The notes: generated from the sequence alone by a model not told the origin. 64,000 nucleotides of DNA from an unidentified bacterial endosymbiont (GCF_918797525.1 NZ_OU963893.1:4588001-4652000), one strand, 5' to 3'; shown: positions 40,462-50,633, counted from the first letter of the stretch. A program made the numbers and translations.

Positions 40462-40470
40462 CCTTGCCGA

Positions 40471-40498
40471 TTGACCGTAAAGAAAGTTGCGCTACATA
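40471..40498 (+). promoter_or_regulatory. Putative hemC promoter
   Basis: TTGACC (40471-40476) and TACATA (40493-40498) are 16 bp apart on the plus strand. The remaining 160 bp or so up to hemC show no ORF with a ribosome site; the leader is unusually long for this operon but comparable to E. coli. Confidence 0.45.
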
Positions 40499-40667
40499 CA
40501 AAGTGTAGCAGCAATCTGTACGCATAAATTCCTGAATACGGTAGTGGCTGACGAGTACGCCACCTCTCCCTCTTTATTTTATCATCTGTGCAACATCAAC
40601 CGTAAAACTGCCATCCGGGAGTCAACAATGTTAGGATGGTTAGTGATTGATAATGACGGTAACAAGC

Positions 40668-41609
40668 ATGTTAGACAATGTTTTGAGAATTGCCACACGC
40701 CAAAGCCCCCTCGCGCTCTGGCAGGCACATTATGTTAAGCAGTGCCTCGAAGCCTGCCACACAGGATTACGCGTCGAGCTGGTGCCAATGGTGACGCGCG
40801 GCGACGTGATTCTTGATACACCGCTGGCGAAAGTCGGCGGAAAAGGCCTGTTTGTTAAAGAGCTGGAATTGGCATTGCTTGAGAACCGCGCCGATATCGC
40901 CGTACATTCCATGAAAGACGTGCCCGTAGCGTTCCCACACGGGTTGGGGCTGGTGACCATCTGCGAGCGCGAAGACCCGCGTGATGCGTTCGTCTCCAAT
41001 CAATATGACTCGCTGGAGGCCTTGCCGGCAGGTAGCGTGGTTGGCACGTCCAGTTTACGCCGTCAATGTCAGTTGGCTGAACGTCGTCCGGACCTGGTTA
41101 TCCGCTCCTTGCGCGGTAACGTCGGCACGCGCCTCGGCAAGCTGGATAACGGTGATTACGATGCGATTATTCTCGCCGTGGCGGGGCTGAAGCGTCTGGG
41201 GTTGGCGTCGCGTATTCGCGTCGCGTTGCCGCCAGAACTCTCGCTCCCCGCCGTGGGTCAGGGTGCCGTTGGCATTGAGTGCCGTCTGGAAGATACGCGT
41301 ACCCGACACCTTCTTGCGCCGCTGAATCATGACCTGACCGCCATCCGCGTTAAAGCCGAGCGGGCAATGAATACCCGCCTCGAAGGCGGCTGTCAGGTGC
41401 CAATTGGCAGCTATGCTGAATTAAGCAACGGTGAACTGTGGTTGCGTGCGCTGGTTGGCGCGCCGGACGGTTCACAGATGGTACGCGGCGAGCGTCGCGG
41501 CCATCCGCAAGACGCAGAAGCGCTTGGCGTATCGCTGGCAGAAGAGTTGCTCAATAACGGTGCCCGTGAAATCCTGGCCGACGTCTATAATGGAGAACCC
41601 CCTGCATGA
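40668..41609 (+). CDS. hemC: Porphobilinogen deaminase HemC
   Basis: Hydroxymethylbilane synthase, joining four porphobilinogens in heme synthesis. It is 313 residues from the ATG at 40668 ([19 protein letters not shown]), as in E. coli; an ATG seven codons up is less likely. The dipyrromethane cofactor is held by the cysteine in [18 protein letters not shown] (near residue 242), and [19 protein letters not shown] and [11 protein letters not shown] provide substrate-binding arginines. hemD starts within the stop codon (ATGA), so hemCDXY is a coupled operon. Confidence 0.97.
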   Translation: MLDNVLRIATRQSPLALWQAHYVKQCLEACHTGLRVELVPMVTRGDVILDTPLAKVGGKGLFVKELELALLENRADIAVHSMKDVPVAFPHGLGLVTICEREDPRDAFVSNQYDSLEALPAGSVVGTSSLRRQCQLAERRPDLVIRSLRGNVGTRLGKLDNGDYDAIILAVAGLKRLGLASRIRVALPPELSLPAVGQGAVGIECRLEDTRTRHLLAPLNHDLTAIRVKAERAMNTRLEGGCQVPIGSYAELSNGELWLRALVGAPDGSQMVRGERRGHPQDAEALGVSLAEELLNNGAREILADVYNGEPPA

Positions 41610-42346
41610 GTATTCTTGTCACCCGCCCTTCTCCCGCAGGAGAGCATTTAGTGAGCCGTCTGCGCGCACTGGGGCAGGTGGCCTGGAGTTTTCCGCTGAT
41701 TGAATTCTCCCCGGGTCGCGAGCTGCCTACGCTCGCCAACGCGTTGAATACTTTGCATGACGGCGATCTGCTGTTTGCGCTGTCGCAACATGCCGTGGAA
41801 TTCGCCCATGCGCAGTTGCAACAGCAAGGGCATCGCTGGCCAACCACCCCCCGCTATTTTGCCATTGGCCGCACGACCGCGCTGGCCCTGCATACCAACA
41901 GTGGAATAGACGTTCGCTATCCGTTAGATCGGGAAATCAGCGAAGTCTTGCTACAATTACCTGAATTACAAAATGTTGCGGGAAAACACGCCCTGATTTT
42001 ACGCGGGAATAGCGGACGCGAGCTGCTGGGGGAAACGCTGCGGGAACGCGGTGCTAGCGTCACGTTCTGCGAATGCTATCAGCGTTGCGCAAAAAAGTAT
42101 GATGGCGCGCAAGAGGCGATGCGCTGGCATACGCGCGGCATCAACACGCTGGTGGTGACCAGCGGTGAAATGCTGCAGCAGCTTTGGACGCTCATTCCGC
42201 ACTGGTATCGTGAAAACTGGTTACTCCGCTGCCGGCTTCTGGTCGTCAGCGAGCGTCTGGCGAACCATGCCCGGGAGCTGGGCTGGCAAGATATTCGGAT
42301 CGCCGATAACGCCGACAACGATGCGCTGCTGCGCGCATTACAATAA
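41606..42346 (+). CDS. hemD: Uroporphyrinogen-III synthase HemD
   Basis: Closes and inverts hydroxymethylbilane to uroporphyrinogen III. It is 246 residues, as in E. coli. HemD proteins are poorly conserved; here the two-domain layout is seen with the N-terminal [35 protein letters not shown], the hinge around [13 protein letters not shown], and [13 protein letters not shown] followed by [17 protein letters not shown]. It overlaps hemC by 4 bp and precedes hemX by 20 bp. Confidence 0.95.
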   Translation: MSILVTRPSPAGEHLVSRLRALGQVAWSFPLIEFSPGRELPTLANALNTLHDGDLLFALSQHAVEFAHAQLQQQGHRWPTTPRYFAIGRTTALALHTNSGIDVRYPLDREISEVLLQLPELQNVAGKHALILRGNSGRELLGETLRERGASVTFCECYQRCAKKYDGAQEAMRWHTRGINTLVVTSGEMLQQLWTLIPHWYRENWLLRCRLLVVSERLANHARELGWQDIRIADNADNDALLRALQ

Positions 42347-42366
42347 CTCTCAAATGGGAAGCCATA

Positions 42367-43548
42367 ATGACGGAACACGAAAAACCCTCCGCCGTGGTTG
42401 AAGAGACCAGGGAGACTGTGGAGGTTACGCCACAGTCAGAAACGACTGAGAAAACTGTTGAGAAAAAAAACGGCAGCAGTAAAACCAGCCTTGCGCTGAG
42501 CGCGATTGCCATCGCCATTGCGCTGGCGGCAGGCGTGGGCCTGTACGGCTTAGTGAAGCAGCAAGGTGCGAACCAAACGACTGCCCGCGATGCGCTGGTT
42601 AACCAGTTGACCGCGCTACAAAAAGCGCAGGAGACGCAGAAAACCGAGCTGGAAGGCATTATTAAACAACAGGCTGCCGCACTTGCAGATGCGAACAGCA
42701 AGCAGGAAGAGCTGGCCAAACAGCTGGACGAAGTGCAGGAAAAGGTTGCCACCATTTCCGGTACCGATGCCAAAACCTGGCTGCTCTCACAGGCCGATTT
42801 CCTGGTCAAACTGGCCGGGCGTAAGCTGTGGACCGATCAGGATGTCACCACGGCCGCCGCGCTGCTGAAAAGCGCCGATGCAAGCCTGGCGGACATGAAT
42901 GACCCAAGCCTTATCGCCGCACGCCGCGCGATCACGGAAGATATCGCCAGCCTCTCCGCCGTTTCACAGGTGGATTATGACGGCATTATCCTCAAGGTGA
43001 ACCAGCTCTCCAACCAGATCGATAACCTGCAGCTAGCGGATAATAACGATGATGATTCCCCCATGGATTCCGACGGTACAGAGCTGTCCAGTTCACTGAG
43101 TGAATGGCGGGTAAACCTGCAAAAAAGCTGGCAGAACTTTATGGACAACTTCATCACTATTCGCCGCCGTGATGAGACCGCCGTACCGCTGTTAGCACCG
43201 AACCAGGATATCTATCTGCGCGAAAATATTCGCTCCCGCCTGCTGGTTGCGGCGCAGGCTATTCCGCGTCATCAGGAAGAGACCTATAAACAGGCGCTGG
43301 ATAACGTCTCGACGTGGGTTCGCGCTTACTACAATACCGATGATGCCACCACCACGGCATTCCTCGAAGACATCGATAAGCTTAGCCAGCAAAACATTAC
43401 CATGAACGTGCCGGATAAGCTGGAAAGCCAGCCGATTCTGGAGAAGTTGATGCAGACGCGCGTGCGTAACCTGTTGGCACAACCGGGCATGCCGGCAGAA
43501 CCGGCAGCCGAAGCGCCAGCGCCTGAAAATGCGCCACAAGGAGAGTAA
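42367..43548 (+). CDS. hemX: HemX, membrane-anchored protein of the hem operon
   Basis: A 393-residue protein of the HemX family. It has a cytoplasmic, threonine- and glutamate-rich N-terminus, one membrane helix ([20 protein letters not shown], residues about 40-60), a periplasmic coiled coil (about 75-125, rich in Q, K, E) and an alpha-helical C-terminal domain. It was once called uroporphyrinogen-III methyltransferase, but it lacks that enzyme's fold and its role is unsettled. It ends in an alanine/proline-rich tail. The stop overlaps the first possible ATG of hemY. Confidence 0.92.
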   Translation: MTEHEKPSAVVEETRETVEVTPQSETTEKTVEKKNGSSKTSLALSAIAIAIALAAGVGLYGLVKQQGANQTTARDALVNQLTALQKAQETQKTELEGIIKQQAAALADANSKQEELAKQLDEVQEKVATISGTDAKTWLLSQADFLVKLAGRKLWTDQDVTTAAALLKSADASLADMNDPSLIAARRAITEDIASLSAVSQVDYDGIILKVNQLSNQIDNLQLADNNDDDSPMDSDGTELSSSLSEWRVNLQKSWQNFMDNFITIRRRDETAVPLLAPNQDIYLRENIRSRLLVAAQAIPRHQEETYKQALDNVSTWVRAYYNTDDATTTAFLEDIDKLSQQNITMNVPDKLESQPILEKLMQTRVRNLLAQPGMPAEPAAEAPAPENAPQGE

Positions 43549-43550
43549 TG

Positions 43551-44747
43551 ATGCTGAAAGTCCTCTTACTCTTTATCCTGCTGATCGCCGGGATCGTCCT
43601 CGGACCAATGCTGGCGGGCCATCAGGGGTACGTTCTGATCCAGACCGATAACTACAACATCGAAACCAGCGTAACGGGGCTGGCGATCGTGCTGATCCTC
43701 AGTGTCGTGGTGTTGTTTGCTATCGAGTGGATCCTGCGCCGCATCTTCCGCACCGGAGCACATACCCGCGGCTGGTTTGTTGGCCGTAAGCGCCGTCGCG
43801 CCCGTAAGCAGACCGAGCAGGCGCTGCTTAAGCTCGCCGAGGGTGACTATCAGCAGGTTGAAAAGCTGCTGTCAAAGAATGCCGACCATGCCGAACAGCC
43901 AGTGGTGAACTACCTGTTGGCGGCTGAAGCCGCGCAGCAGCGTGGCGATGAAGCCCGCGCCAATCAGCATCTTGAACGTGCGTCTGAACTGGCTTCAAAT
44001 GACCAGATCCCGGTAGAAATTACACGCGTTCGTCTGCAGCTGGCACGTAATGAGAACCACGCCGCGCGTCATGGAATAGACCGTCTACTGGAAATCACCC
44101 CGCGCCATCCTGAAGTGCTACGCCTTGCCGAGCAGGCCTATATTCGCACCGGTGCCTGGGGCTCGCTGCTGGATATCATTCCTTCCATGGCGAAAGCGGA
44201 AGTGGGTGATGATGAGCATCGTGATGAGCTTCAGCGTCTGGCGTGGATTGGGCTGATGGACCAGGCGCGCGCCGATCTGGGCAGCGATGGTCTGAAAACC
44301 TGGTGGAAGAATCAGAGCCGTAAAACGCGTCAGCAGGTTCCCCTGCAGGTGGCAATGGCGGAACATCTGATTGAATGTGACGATCATGACACCGCACAGG
44401 AGATCCTCCTCGACGGACTGAAACGCCAGTACGACGATCGTCTGGTAATGGTGATCCCGCGTCTGAAAACCAATAACCCGGAGCAAATTGAAAAAATGCT
44501 CCGCCAGCAGATCAAATCCGTCGGCGATCGGCCCCTGCTCTGGAGCACGCTGGGCCAGTCGCTGATGAAGCACGGCGAGTGGCAGGAGGCGGGTCTCGCC
44601 TTCCGTGTGGCGCTAAAACATCGCCCGGATGCGTTTGATTACGCGTGGCTTGCCGATACGCTGGATAAGCTGCACAAGCCGGAAGAGGCGGCAGCCATGC
44701 GCCGGGACGGCCTGTTATTGACGTTGCAAAATAATGCCCCTCAGTAG
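43551..44747 (+). CDS. hemY: HemY, TPR membrane protein of the hem operon
   Basis: A 398-residue protein. Two N-terminal membrane helices (LKVLLLFILLIAGIVLGPML and GLAIVLILSVVVLFAIEWIL) are followed by an arginine-rich stretch and tetratricopeptide-like repeats (GDYQQVEKLLSKNADHAEQP onward) that face the periplasm or cytoplasm. Unrelated to the Gram-positive oxidase of the same name; in E. coli it is linked to protoheme metabolism. ATG codons at 43548 and 43551 are adjacent; I prefer the second because AAGGAG is better spaced and the family starts MLKVLLLF. Last gene of the operon. Confidence 0.93.
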   Translation: MLKVLLLFILLIAGIVLGPMLAGHQGYVLIQTDNYNIETSVTGLAIVLILSVVVLFAIEWILRRIFRTGAHTRGWFVGRKRRRARKQTEQALLKLAEGDYQQVEKLLSKNADHAEQPVVNYLLAAEAAQQRGDEARANQHLERASELASNDQIPVEITRVRLQLARNENHAARHGIDRLLEITPRHPEVLRLAEQAYIRTGAWGSLLDIIPSMAKAEVGDDEHRDELQRLAWIGLMDQARADLGSDGLKTWWKNQSRKTRQQVPLQVAMAEHLIECDDHDTAQEILLDGLKRQYDDRLVMVIPRLKTNNPEQIEKMLRQQIKSVGDRPLLWSTLGQSLMKHGEWQEAGLAFRVALKHRPDAFDYAWLADTLDKLHKPEEAAAMRRDGLLLTLQNNAPQ

Positions 44748-44755
44748 TGAACAAA

Positions 44756-44784
44756 ATGCCTGATGGTGGTTCGCTATCAGGCAT
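44756..44784. repeat. REP-like palindrome after hemY
   Basis: ATGCCTGAT and ATCAGGCAT pair over nine bases around GGTGGTTCGCT. The GCCTGATGG form is that of the classical REP element. No T tract follows; it may stabilise the hem mRNA. Confidence 0.68.
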
Positions 44785-44816
44785 AAGCCCTTCTTTTGCC
44801 AGACTTTCCGCAAGCC

Positions 44817-44847
44817 AAAAAAAACGCCTGCTATAACAGCAGGCGTT
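44817..44847 (-). terminator. Intrinsic terminator of GlmZ
   Basis: AACGCCTGCT and AGCAGGCGTT make a perfect ten-pair stem with a five-base loop, followed on the minus strand by eight T. It may also work weakly in reverse for hemY. Confidence 0.9.
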
Positions 44848-45019
44848 AAAACAGGTCTGTAAGACAACATAATGGTGCTTCACTCAACGTTGTGTCCATG
44901 GTGTTTGATGAGGCCGAAGCGACATCTGTCGGTGGACGATAAGCACCCTAAATGGCTCTGCGTCATTCCTGAGTTTATGAGGCCCTAAGGCGAACATAAG
45001 AGGTGGAATGAGCATCTAC
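44817..45019 (-). ncRNA. glmZ: Small RNA GlmZ
   Basis: The minus strand from 45019 begins GTAGATGCTCATTCC and contains the stretches ATGTTCGCCTTA, GGAATGACGCAGAGCC, GGTGCTTATCGTCCAC, GACAGATGTCGCTT, CACCATGGACACAACG and TACAGACCTGTTTT, which match E. coli GlmZ in order. It ends at a ten-pair hairpin followed by eight T. Total length is about 203 nt (E. coli about 207). GlmZ base-pairs with and activates glmS mRNA with Hfq, and is cut by RNase E with RapZ when amino-sugar is plentiful. It lies between hemY and the tRNA genes. Confidence 0.93.
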
Positions 45020-45030
45020 AGATCTATTAT

Positions 45031-45046
45031 TGCACATAACATGCCA
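45031..45046 (-). promoter_or_regulatory. Sigma-54 promoter of glmZ
   Basis: TGGCATGTTATGTGCA on the minus strand fits the RpoN consensus TGGCACG-N4-TTGCA, with GG and GC at the right spacing and placed about 25 and 13 bases before the first GlmZ nucleotide. An A/T-rich CAATAAT lies close to the start site and might allow some sigma-70 transcription. Confidence 0.8.
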
Positions 45047-45153
45047 AAGTGGCATACAGAACCTGTCGAGCGCGCAACATTTTAAGATTAAAGGAATTTA
45101 TGCGGGTCGCCTCACTTCTGCACCACAAAAAAAGCGGGCTCCTGCAGACAATG

Positions 45154-45171
45154 TGTCGCCAGGAAGAGACA
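45154..45171 (-). promoter_or_regulatory. GlrR binding site, proximal
   Basis: TGTC-N10-GACA, the palindrome bound by the response regulator GlrR (also called QseF), is matched exactly. It is centred about 143 bp upstream of the GlmZ start. Confidence 0.78.
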
Positions 45172-45216
45172 GCAACAGGCCTGCGGGATAATCGTCAGGC
45201 TTTTCAATAGATTGTA

Positions 45217-45234
45217 TGTCGCTGAATCACGACA
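45217..45234 (-). promoter_or_regulatory. GlrR binding site, middle
   Basis: A second exact TGTC-N10-GACA match, 63 bp from the proximal one. Confidence 0.78.
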
Positions 45235-45248
45235 GAATGAAAGGGCGT

Positions 45249-45266
45249 TGTGCGAATATGACGACA
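45249..45266 (-). promoter_or_regulatory. GlrR binding site, distal
   Basis: TGTG-N10-GACA, one base off the palindrome, 32 bp (about three helical turns) from the middle site and so on the same face of the DNA. Confidence 0.65.
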
Positions 45267-45288
45267 AACGTGAAACGCGGCAGAAAAT

Positions 45289-45310
45289 AAAAAACCCCGC
45301 CGAAGCGGGG
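45289..45310 (-). terminator. Intrinsic terminator of the yifK-tRNA operon
   Basis: On the minus strand CCCCGC-TTCG-GCGGGG is a six-pair stem with a stable tetraloop, followed by TTTTTT. It sits eight bases past the CCA end of tRNA-Pro and separates the tRNA operon from the glmZ control region. Confidence 0.92.
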
Positions 45311-45318
45311 TGGAAAAT

Positions 45319-45395
45319 TGGTCGGCGAGAGAGGATTCGAACCTCCGACCCACTGGTCCCAAACCAGTTGCGCTACCAAGCTGCGCTACTCGCCG
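45319..45395 (-). tRNA. proM: tRNA-Pro (TGG)
   Basis: 77 nt with encoded CCA. Cloverleaf features are seen: acceptor CGGCGAG / CTCGCCG, D arm AGCGCAGCTTGGTAGCGC, anticodon loop TTTGGGA with TGG, and T arm GAGGTTCGAATCCTC. It matches the E. coli proM position as the last gene after argX-hisR-leuT. Confidence 0.97.
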
Positions 45396-45442
45396 ATGTA
45401 CTGCTTTTTTTGAATTTTTAGTTCAATTCATTTAAAAAGTCG

Positions 45443-45528
45443 TGGTGCGAGGGGGGGGACTCGAACCCCCACATCCTAAGGACACTAACACCTGAAGCTA
45501 GCGCGTCTACCAATTCCGCCACCTTCGC
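45443..45528 (-). tRNA. leuT: tRNA-Leu (CAG)
   Basis: A class II tRNA of 86 nt with encoded CCA. Acceptor GCGAAGG, D arm GGCGGAATTGGTAGACGC, anticodon loop TTCAGGT with CAG, a long variable arm (TGTCCTTAGGATG) and T arm GGGGGTTCGAGTCCCCC. The variable arm is one base shorter than that of E. coli leuT. Confidence 0.97.
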
Positions 45529-45550
45529 AATTCACAACTCTTTCAAATAA

Positions 45551-45627
45551 TGGGGTGGCTAATGGGATTCGAACCCACGACAACTGGAATCACAATCCAG
45601 GGCTCTACCAACTGAGCTATAGCCACC
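45551..45627 (-). tRNA. hisR: tRNA-His (GTG)
   Basis: 77 nt with encoded CCA and the extra 5' G typical of tRNA-His. Acceptor GGTGGCT, anticodon loop TTGTGAT with GTG, T arm TGGGTTCGAATCCCA. Second tRNA of the operon. Confidence 0.97.
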
Positions 45628-45693
45628 ACTGTATTTTTAAATTACGCGGTACTGACTACTTCTCAGACCACCGCAGCTCCAGCACCGGGTTAA

Positions 45694-45770
<77 letters not shown>

Positions 45771-45875
45771 TTAGCGCCGTTGCGGGGCTGGATATTACGT
45801 ACCTCCGCCCCCGCTGTCTAGTGCTTTTTTGAAAAATATGCGCGTTTGGTTATGCTTTGCACACTTTGTCGCTTA

Positions 45876-47258
45876 TTACTCCACTTTCACGCGAGTAGTA
45901 CGGCGGCCGAGGGCAAAAAGTTTATATGCCACCGTCACCGCAGCAAGGAAGATCATCCCGACAAACAGCGACATGCGGGTGTCTTCATTTAAGTACATCC
46001 CGATTAAGACGCAAATCAGGAACGCCATGGTCATATAGTTCGCGTACGGGAACATTATCGAGCGGAACGGATGGCTGGCAATTGCCTGCTTGTGCGCCTG
46101 GCGGAACCGCAGCTGGCTTATCAGGATAACAAACCACGGAATCATCCCCGGCAACACGCTGGCGCTATAGACGTATACAAACACCCGCTGCGGATTAGGG
46201 ATGATGTAGTTCAGGCAAGAGCCGACCAGCAAAATCGCAATCGACACCGCCACGCCTGCAACCGGCACGCCCGCTCGGGAGACTTTCCCCATTGCCGCCG
46301 GCAGCTGGTTGTTTTTAGAAAGGGCATATAGCATACGCCCACAGCTGTACATGCCGCTGTTACAGCCAGACAGCGCTGCCGTCAGCACTACAAAGTTGAT
46401 GATGCCAGCCGCCGCCGTGATGCCAATCTTCGCGAAGGTGAGTACAAATGGGCTGCCAGTGGTGCCGATTTCGTTCCACGGGAAGAGGGTGACGATAACG
46501 AAAATCGCCCCCACGTAGAAAATCAGGATCCGCCACAGCACCTTGCCAACGGCGCTACGCAGGGTAACCTGCGGATTTTTCGCTTCACCGGCGGTGATCC
46601 CAATAAGCTCTACCCCCTGGTAGGAGGCGACCACGATACAGAGCGCCGTCAGGAAGCCTTTCCAGCCGCCCGCGAAGAAGCCACCGTGTTCAGTGAGGTT
46701 ACCAAAGCCAAGGGATTGTCCGCCGTTGCCAAAGCCAAAGAAGATCACCCCCAGCCCGACCACAATCATGACGATGATTGTGGTGACTTTGATCATCGCG
46801 AACCAGAATTCGATCTCGCCGTAGAGGCGCACGGCAGCAAGGTTTGCCAGCGCTACTAGCCCCACAGCAATGAGCGCGGGTATCCACTGCACCATGTCCG
46901 GGAACCAGAACTGCACGTAGACCCCTATCGCGGTGATTTCTGAGATGCCAACCGCCATCCACATAAACCAGTACGACCAGGCCGTGAGGTAGCCAAAAAA
47001 CGGGCTCATGTAGCGATGCGCGTAAACTGCGAATGAACCGGCTACGGGTTCCAGGAAAAGCATCTCGCCCATAGAACGCATGATGAAGAAGACGAACAGC
47101 CCGGCGATAATATACGCCAGCAGAACGGAAGGCCCTGCCCATTGGAGCGTACTGGCGGAGCCCATAAACAGGCCCACACCAATAGTGCCGCCAAGCGCGA
47201 TCAATTCAATATGTCGAGCTTCCAGCCCACGCTGAAGCTCCGGTTTTTTCTCTGCCAT
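45876..47258 (-). CDS. yifK: Amino acid permease YifK (threonine/serine symporter ThrP)
   Basis: APC-family inner membrane permease with about 12 helices, 460 residues from the ATG at 47258 (E. coli 461). The family start [20 protein letters not shown], the [20 protein letters not shown] helix, and [14 protein letters not shown] are conserved. E. coli YifK (ThrP) transports threonine and serine with protons; in Salmonella its mRNA is repressed by GcvB and Lrp. The ORF continues 127 codons upstream without family support. The four tRNA genes follow on the same strand, an operon also known in E. coli and Salmonella. Confidence 0.93.
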   Translation of the reverse strand: MAEKKPELQRGLEARHIELIALGGTIGVGLFMGSASTLQWAGPSVLLAYIIAGLFVFFIMRSMGEMLFLEPVAGSFAVYAHRYMSPFFGYLTAWSYWFMWMAVGISEITAIGVYVQFWFPDMVQWIPALIAVGLVALANLAAVRLYGEIEFWFAMIKVTTIIVMIVVGLGVIFFGFGNGGQSLGFGNLTEHGGFFAGGWKGFLTALCIVVASYQGVELIGITAGEAKNPQVTLRSAVGKVLWRILIFYVGAIFVIVTLFPWNEIGTTGSPFVLTFAKIGITAAAGIINFVVLTAALSGCNSGMYSCGRMLYALSKNNQLPAAMGKVSRAGVPVAGVAVSIAILLVGSCLNYIIPNPQRVFVYVYSASVLPGMIPWFVILISQLRFRQAHKQAIASHPFRSIMFPYANYMTMAFLICVLIGMYLNEDTRMSLFVGMIFLAAVTVAYKLFALGRRTTRVKVE

Positions 47259-47454
47259 AAATCCTCTGTTGTGTTTACTGTTTCCCGGCTTTGTACCAGG
47301 TATAGTTTTTAGGGGTACTGAAATACGGAGCGAATGGTTTCTTAAAATCGGCCAAATGGCAAACGATGCATTAAAAAAATGAATGCATTGCACAGAATCG
47401 CAGCAGTTTTGCAGGAGAGTTGCAGCGCGAACAGCATGTCGCGCTACATTTTGA

Positions 47455-48195
47455 TTACAGCTTGCCGGTGTAGTGCCAGGAGAGGTAACGCAGCAGTCGA
47501 ATCTGCCGTTTGATGCGCGTCGGTTGCGATAACAGACGGTATAACCACTCCAGCCCCAGGTTTTGCCACACTTTAGGGGCACGTTTAACGTGGCCGGTAA
47601 AGACGTCGTAGGTGCCGCCAACGCCCATATACAGGGCACTCGGGCACACCAGACGACAATCTTGCATCAGGATCTCCTGACGCGGCGACCCCATCGCCAC
47701 GGTGACGATTTTCGCCCCGCTGTCGCGCACGCGTTCAAAAAGCGCCTGCCGATCGTCCGCGTTGAAGTACCCATCCTGGCTGCCGACAATTTTAACATTC
47801 CATTGCCGCTGGAGTTTTTGCACCGTCTGCGCCAGCACTTCCGGCTTACCGCCGATCAGGAATACCGGCGTGCCTTCCTGGCCTGCACGCGCCATCAGCT
47901 GTTCCCAGAGATCGGCTCCCGCCACGCGCGAAACATTTGCGCCAGGATACTTTTTGCGCACAGAACGCACCACGCTGATACCGTCCGCGTATTTAAACTC
48001 GGCCGCGTCAATCAGGCTTTTTACTTCAGCGTTCTCTTCAATTGCCAGCATCTTCTCGGCGTTAATAGCCACCAGCGTACCGGATGTTATCTGACCGTCC
48101 GCAAAGAGAAAATCCAGCGCATGGTGCATATCACGCCAGCCAATAAGCTCGAGGCCACGCAGCGCATAGCGCGGTGCAGAAGTTATATCAGTCAT
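47455..48195 (-). CDS. wecG: UDP-ManNAcA transferase WecG
   Basis: Glycosyltransferase family 26 (TagA/WecG) enzyme that adds N-acetyl-D-mannosaminuronic acid to lipid I to make ECA lipid II. It is 246 residues, as in E. coli. Conserved parts include [42 protein letters not shown], the [17 protein letters not shown] block and a C-terminal basic region ([18 protein letters not shown]) that holds the enzyme at the membrane. Last gene of the ECA operon; 12 bp after wzyE. Confidence 0.96.
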   Translation of the reverse strand: MTDITSAPRYALRGLELIGWRDMHHALDFLFADGQITSGTLVAINAEKMLAIEENAEVKSLIDAAEFKYADGISVVRSVRKKYPGANVSRVAGADLWEQLMARAGQEGTPVFLIGGKPEVLAQTVQKLQRQWNVKIVGSQDGYFNADDRQALFERVRDSGAKIVTVAMGSPRQEILMQDCRLVCPSALYMGVGGTYDVFTGHVKRAPKVWQNLGLEWLYRLLSQPTRIKRQIRLLRYLSWHYTGKL

Positions 48196-48207
48196 TACGA
48201 TCCTTAC

Positions 48208-49557
48208 TCAGACTTGCGACAGCGTTGTGCGGTGAGACGCACGCTTGTGTACCAGCCCTGCGCTATCAAACAGCCAGTACAACAGCCTGGCGAGCAGCAG
48301 GCAGATGCCAAATACGACCATAAAAAACACCACCCGCGAGACGAACGAATCCAGCCCCTCGCGCGCCAGTACGATCATATTGAAAATGGCGCCAAAACAG
48401 AAACTGTGCAAAATCGCGGCCTTGTAGCGGTTCGTCTCTTCATTGCCACGCACGTAGAGCCAGTCAAACCATTTGATAATCAGCCCGACAGCCACCGCCC
48501 CGGGAAGGATAAACCAGGTGCCCCCCATGACCACCAGCGAGCCAATCAGCGTAGGAGATATCGCCAGGCCGGAATGGTTATTCAGGACTTCCCACGTAAA
48601 GTAGTTTGCCGTATTGAGTACAACCCCCGGGCGGTCTGGCCACAGCCACGTTGGGATAAAGACATAGAAGTCACGCGCAATCGGGGCCAGGCCCTGGAAA
48701 TCGATTTTGTCGTAGTTTTGCAGCAGCAAGGCCAGGTTTTCCCACGGCGAGAAGGTATCGCGCGTGAGGTACAGAAAGGTGTAAAACGCTTCGTCGCCAG
48801 CCACGTTAAGCCCGTAGCGCTTCAGCGCCAGCCAGAACATGCCCACGATGCCAAACACCCCGGCAGCAGCCAACATCCACAGGGAGATCCACCCGCGGAT
48901 GATACCAATGAACAAGAAGATGGCGAAGGCGATGATGATGTTAGCCCGCGTGCCGCCCACGATCATGTAGGTCAGAACACCGAAGGCGACGGTGCTGACC
49001 AGGAAAAACAGCCACGCCTTGCTATCCTGACGCAGGAAAAAGATCACCAGCATCGCCGGAATAAAGAAGTAGAAGAAGCGCTTGAGCGCCACGCCGGAGA
49101 CCTCGGCAGAAAAGATCTGGCTGTAGGAGTGCAGCTTAAAGAGCAAAAAGCCATTGTGCATAAAGAAGATGCCCACACTCACCAGCGCGATGGTCATCAG
49201 CATCACCCACGTCAGGTGCGCCTCCACGCGATTGATGGTGAACATTGGCCGCCGTGGCGCACTGGCTTTCACTGCGCGCAGCCGCGTTTTATAGGTGATG
49301 TAGTACACCGCATAGAAGCAGGTTGCCGACAACAGGGCCTGAAGCAAAATTTCAGGAGGCGCAACCGCCACATCAAAGCGAAAGACCAGAATGCTGGTCA
49401 GCGGGAAGCCGAAGAAAAAGGTCAAAAGAAACAGTAACGAGAAGAAGACGTTAAAGTTGAAACGCACGCGGCGGAATTCAAACCAGGTGAGCGTGGCGAT
49501 GAGTAATGTGCTCAGAAGCCAGACCACCAACAAGCCGCTGAATTGCAACTGGCTCAT
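48208..49557 (-). CDS. wzyE: ECA polymerase WzyE
   Basis: Integral membrane polymerase that joins ECA trisaccharide repeats at the periplasmic face. It is 449 residues from the ATG at 49557 (E. coli 450), with 11 or so hydrophobic helices. Conserved stretches: [80 protein letters not shown] and [16 protein letters not shown]. The longer ORF adds 79 upstream codons that overlap wecF and are rejected. The start overlaps the wecF stop (ATGA type). Confidence 0.95.
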   Translation of the reverse strand: MSQLQFSGLLVVWLLSTLLIATLTWFEFRRVRFNFNVFFSLLFLLTFFFGFPLTSILVFRFDVAVAPPEILLQALLSATCFYAVYYITYKTRLRAVKASAPRRPMFTINRVEAHLTWVMLMTIALVSVGIFFMHNGFLLFKLHSYSQIFSAEVSGVALKRFFYFFIPAMLVIFFLRQDSKAWLFFLVSTVAFGVLTYMIVGGTRANIIIAFAIFLFIGIIRGWISLWMLAAAGVFGIVGMFWLALKRYGLNVAGDEAFYTFLYLTRDTFSPWENLALLLQNYDKIDFQGLAPIARDFYVFIPTWLWPDRPGVVLNTANYFTWEVLNNHSGLAISPTLIGSLVVMGGTWFILPGAVAVGLIIKWFDWLYVRGNEETNRYKAAILHSFCFGAIFNMIVLAREGLDSFVSRVVFFMVVFGICLLLARLLYWLFDSAGLVHKRASHRTTLSQV

Positions 49558-50633
49558 GCTTTGTCTCCTGAGGCGATGCGCAGCGCACGGCGCCACGACG
49601 TAAGGTAGTTTGGGCTGAAGAAGTCGATGGTGCTTTTGTCCACCAGCGCAAGCTGTCGCTGCGCTTCGCGTACCACATTGAGGCTTAGTGTATCCGAGGT
49701 AAACAATACCGGAACATGTTGTTCGGCCATATCCTGCCAGAACGGGTTGTCGCGGTTGAGCACGCACGGGATCCCCGCCTGAATAAGCAGGCACAGCGTA
49801 CCAATCCCCTGCTGACGGGCAAAGATGAAATAGCCGAGATCGCAGGTGCGAAGCAGCGCCAGGTAGTCATCAAATTCCAGCTTATCGCGCAGAATATGCA
49901 AATTTTCCGCACTAAAGAGCGCAAGCCCCTGCCGCTGAACCTCATCGATATACGCATCATTGTTGGCCGGATAGCCCATCGGCACAACCACGTTCACCGT
50001 ATCGCCAAACTGCTGATGCACTGCCCGCAGCGCCGCAACATGCTCGTTACTGCGATCGCCGGAATTACCGACCAGAATCGTCAGTTCGCCCTCACGCGGC
50101 GTATCGTCAGCCATGCTGTTGAGCGCGGGGTTCATCCGGGTGGGGAAGTAGAGTAGCTCACCGCGAACATCAGGGTGCAGCCTGGCAAAGTGATTGAGAT
50201 CGCCGCGCGTGGCAAACACGCGGCCCACACGCCCTTGCGCCATGCGGCGAAGCGGGTAGAAGAGACGGAATTTCCAGTTGCAGGACACTTCATAGAGATC
50301 GGCCCCCCAGATATGCCAACTGCACTGGGAAGATTTGATGCCGCCGCACAGAAGCGACATCCACAGTCCAGTATTGAACTGCCCATGGAAGAAGAAGCGC
50401 TGTTCACGATCCGCTTTAGCTTTCGTGATAACCGCTTTCGCCAGTGCCGCTTTATCTGCCCAGAAGGTCATGTTAAGCGCCGGGTACGCCGCGCTCAGGC
50501 CATTGTCCTGGCCTGCAACCATAAACTCGCACGCATCAGGGTTGTCCGATGCCAGCGCATCATTGAAAAACCGCAAAACGGTCTGGTTATGGTGTGGGAT
50601 ATCCGACCCCAGGATGTGAATCAGTGCAGTCAT
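49554..50633 (-). CDS. wecF: TDP-Fuc4NAc:lipid II transferase WecF
   Basis: Glycosyltransferase family 56 enzyme adding 4-acetamido-4,6-dideoxy-galactose to lipid II, completing the ECA repeat. It is 359 residues, as in E. coli. Landmarks: [20 protein letters not shown] at the start, [49 protein letters not shown] and [19 protein letters not shown]. Its stop overlaps wzyE and its start overlaps the wzxE stop by 4 bp. Confidence 0.96.
   Translation of the reverse strand: MTALIHILGSDIPHHNQTVLRFFNDALASDNPDACEFMVAGQDNGLSAAYPALNMTFWADKAALAKAVITKAKADREQRFFFHGQFNTGLWMSLLCGGIKSSQCSWHIWGADLYEVSCNWKFRLFYPLRRMAQGRVGRVFATRGDLNHFARLHPDVRGELLYFPTRMNPALNSMADDTPREGELTILVGNSGDRSNEHVAALRAVHQQFGDTVNVVVPMGYPANNDAYIDEVQRQGLALFSAENLHILRDKLEFDDYLALLRTCDLGYFIFARQQGIGTLCLLIQAGIPCVLNRDNPFWQDMAEQHVPVLFTSDTLSLNVVREAQRQLALVDKSTIDFFSPNYLTSWRRALRIASGDKA

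Noticed and set aside
44512-44883. 123-codon minus-strand frame overlapping the end of hemY and GlmZ
   Set aside because: Crosses the GlmZ terminator and the REP palindrome and is antisense to hemY; proline- and arginine-rich, no family.
47563-49437. 624-codon open frame on the plus strand opposite wecG and wzyE
   Set aside because: It lies entirely antisense to two well-conserved ECA genes, is rich in H, Q and R as expected for a frame opposite membrane protein codons, and shows no domain.
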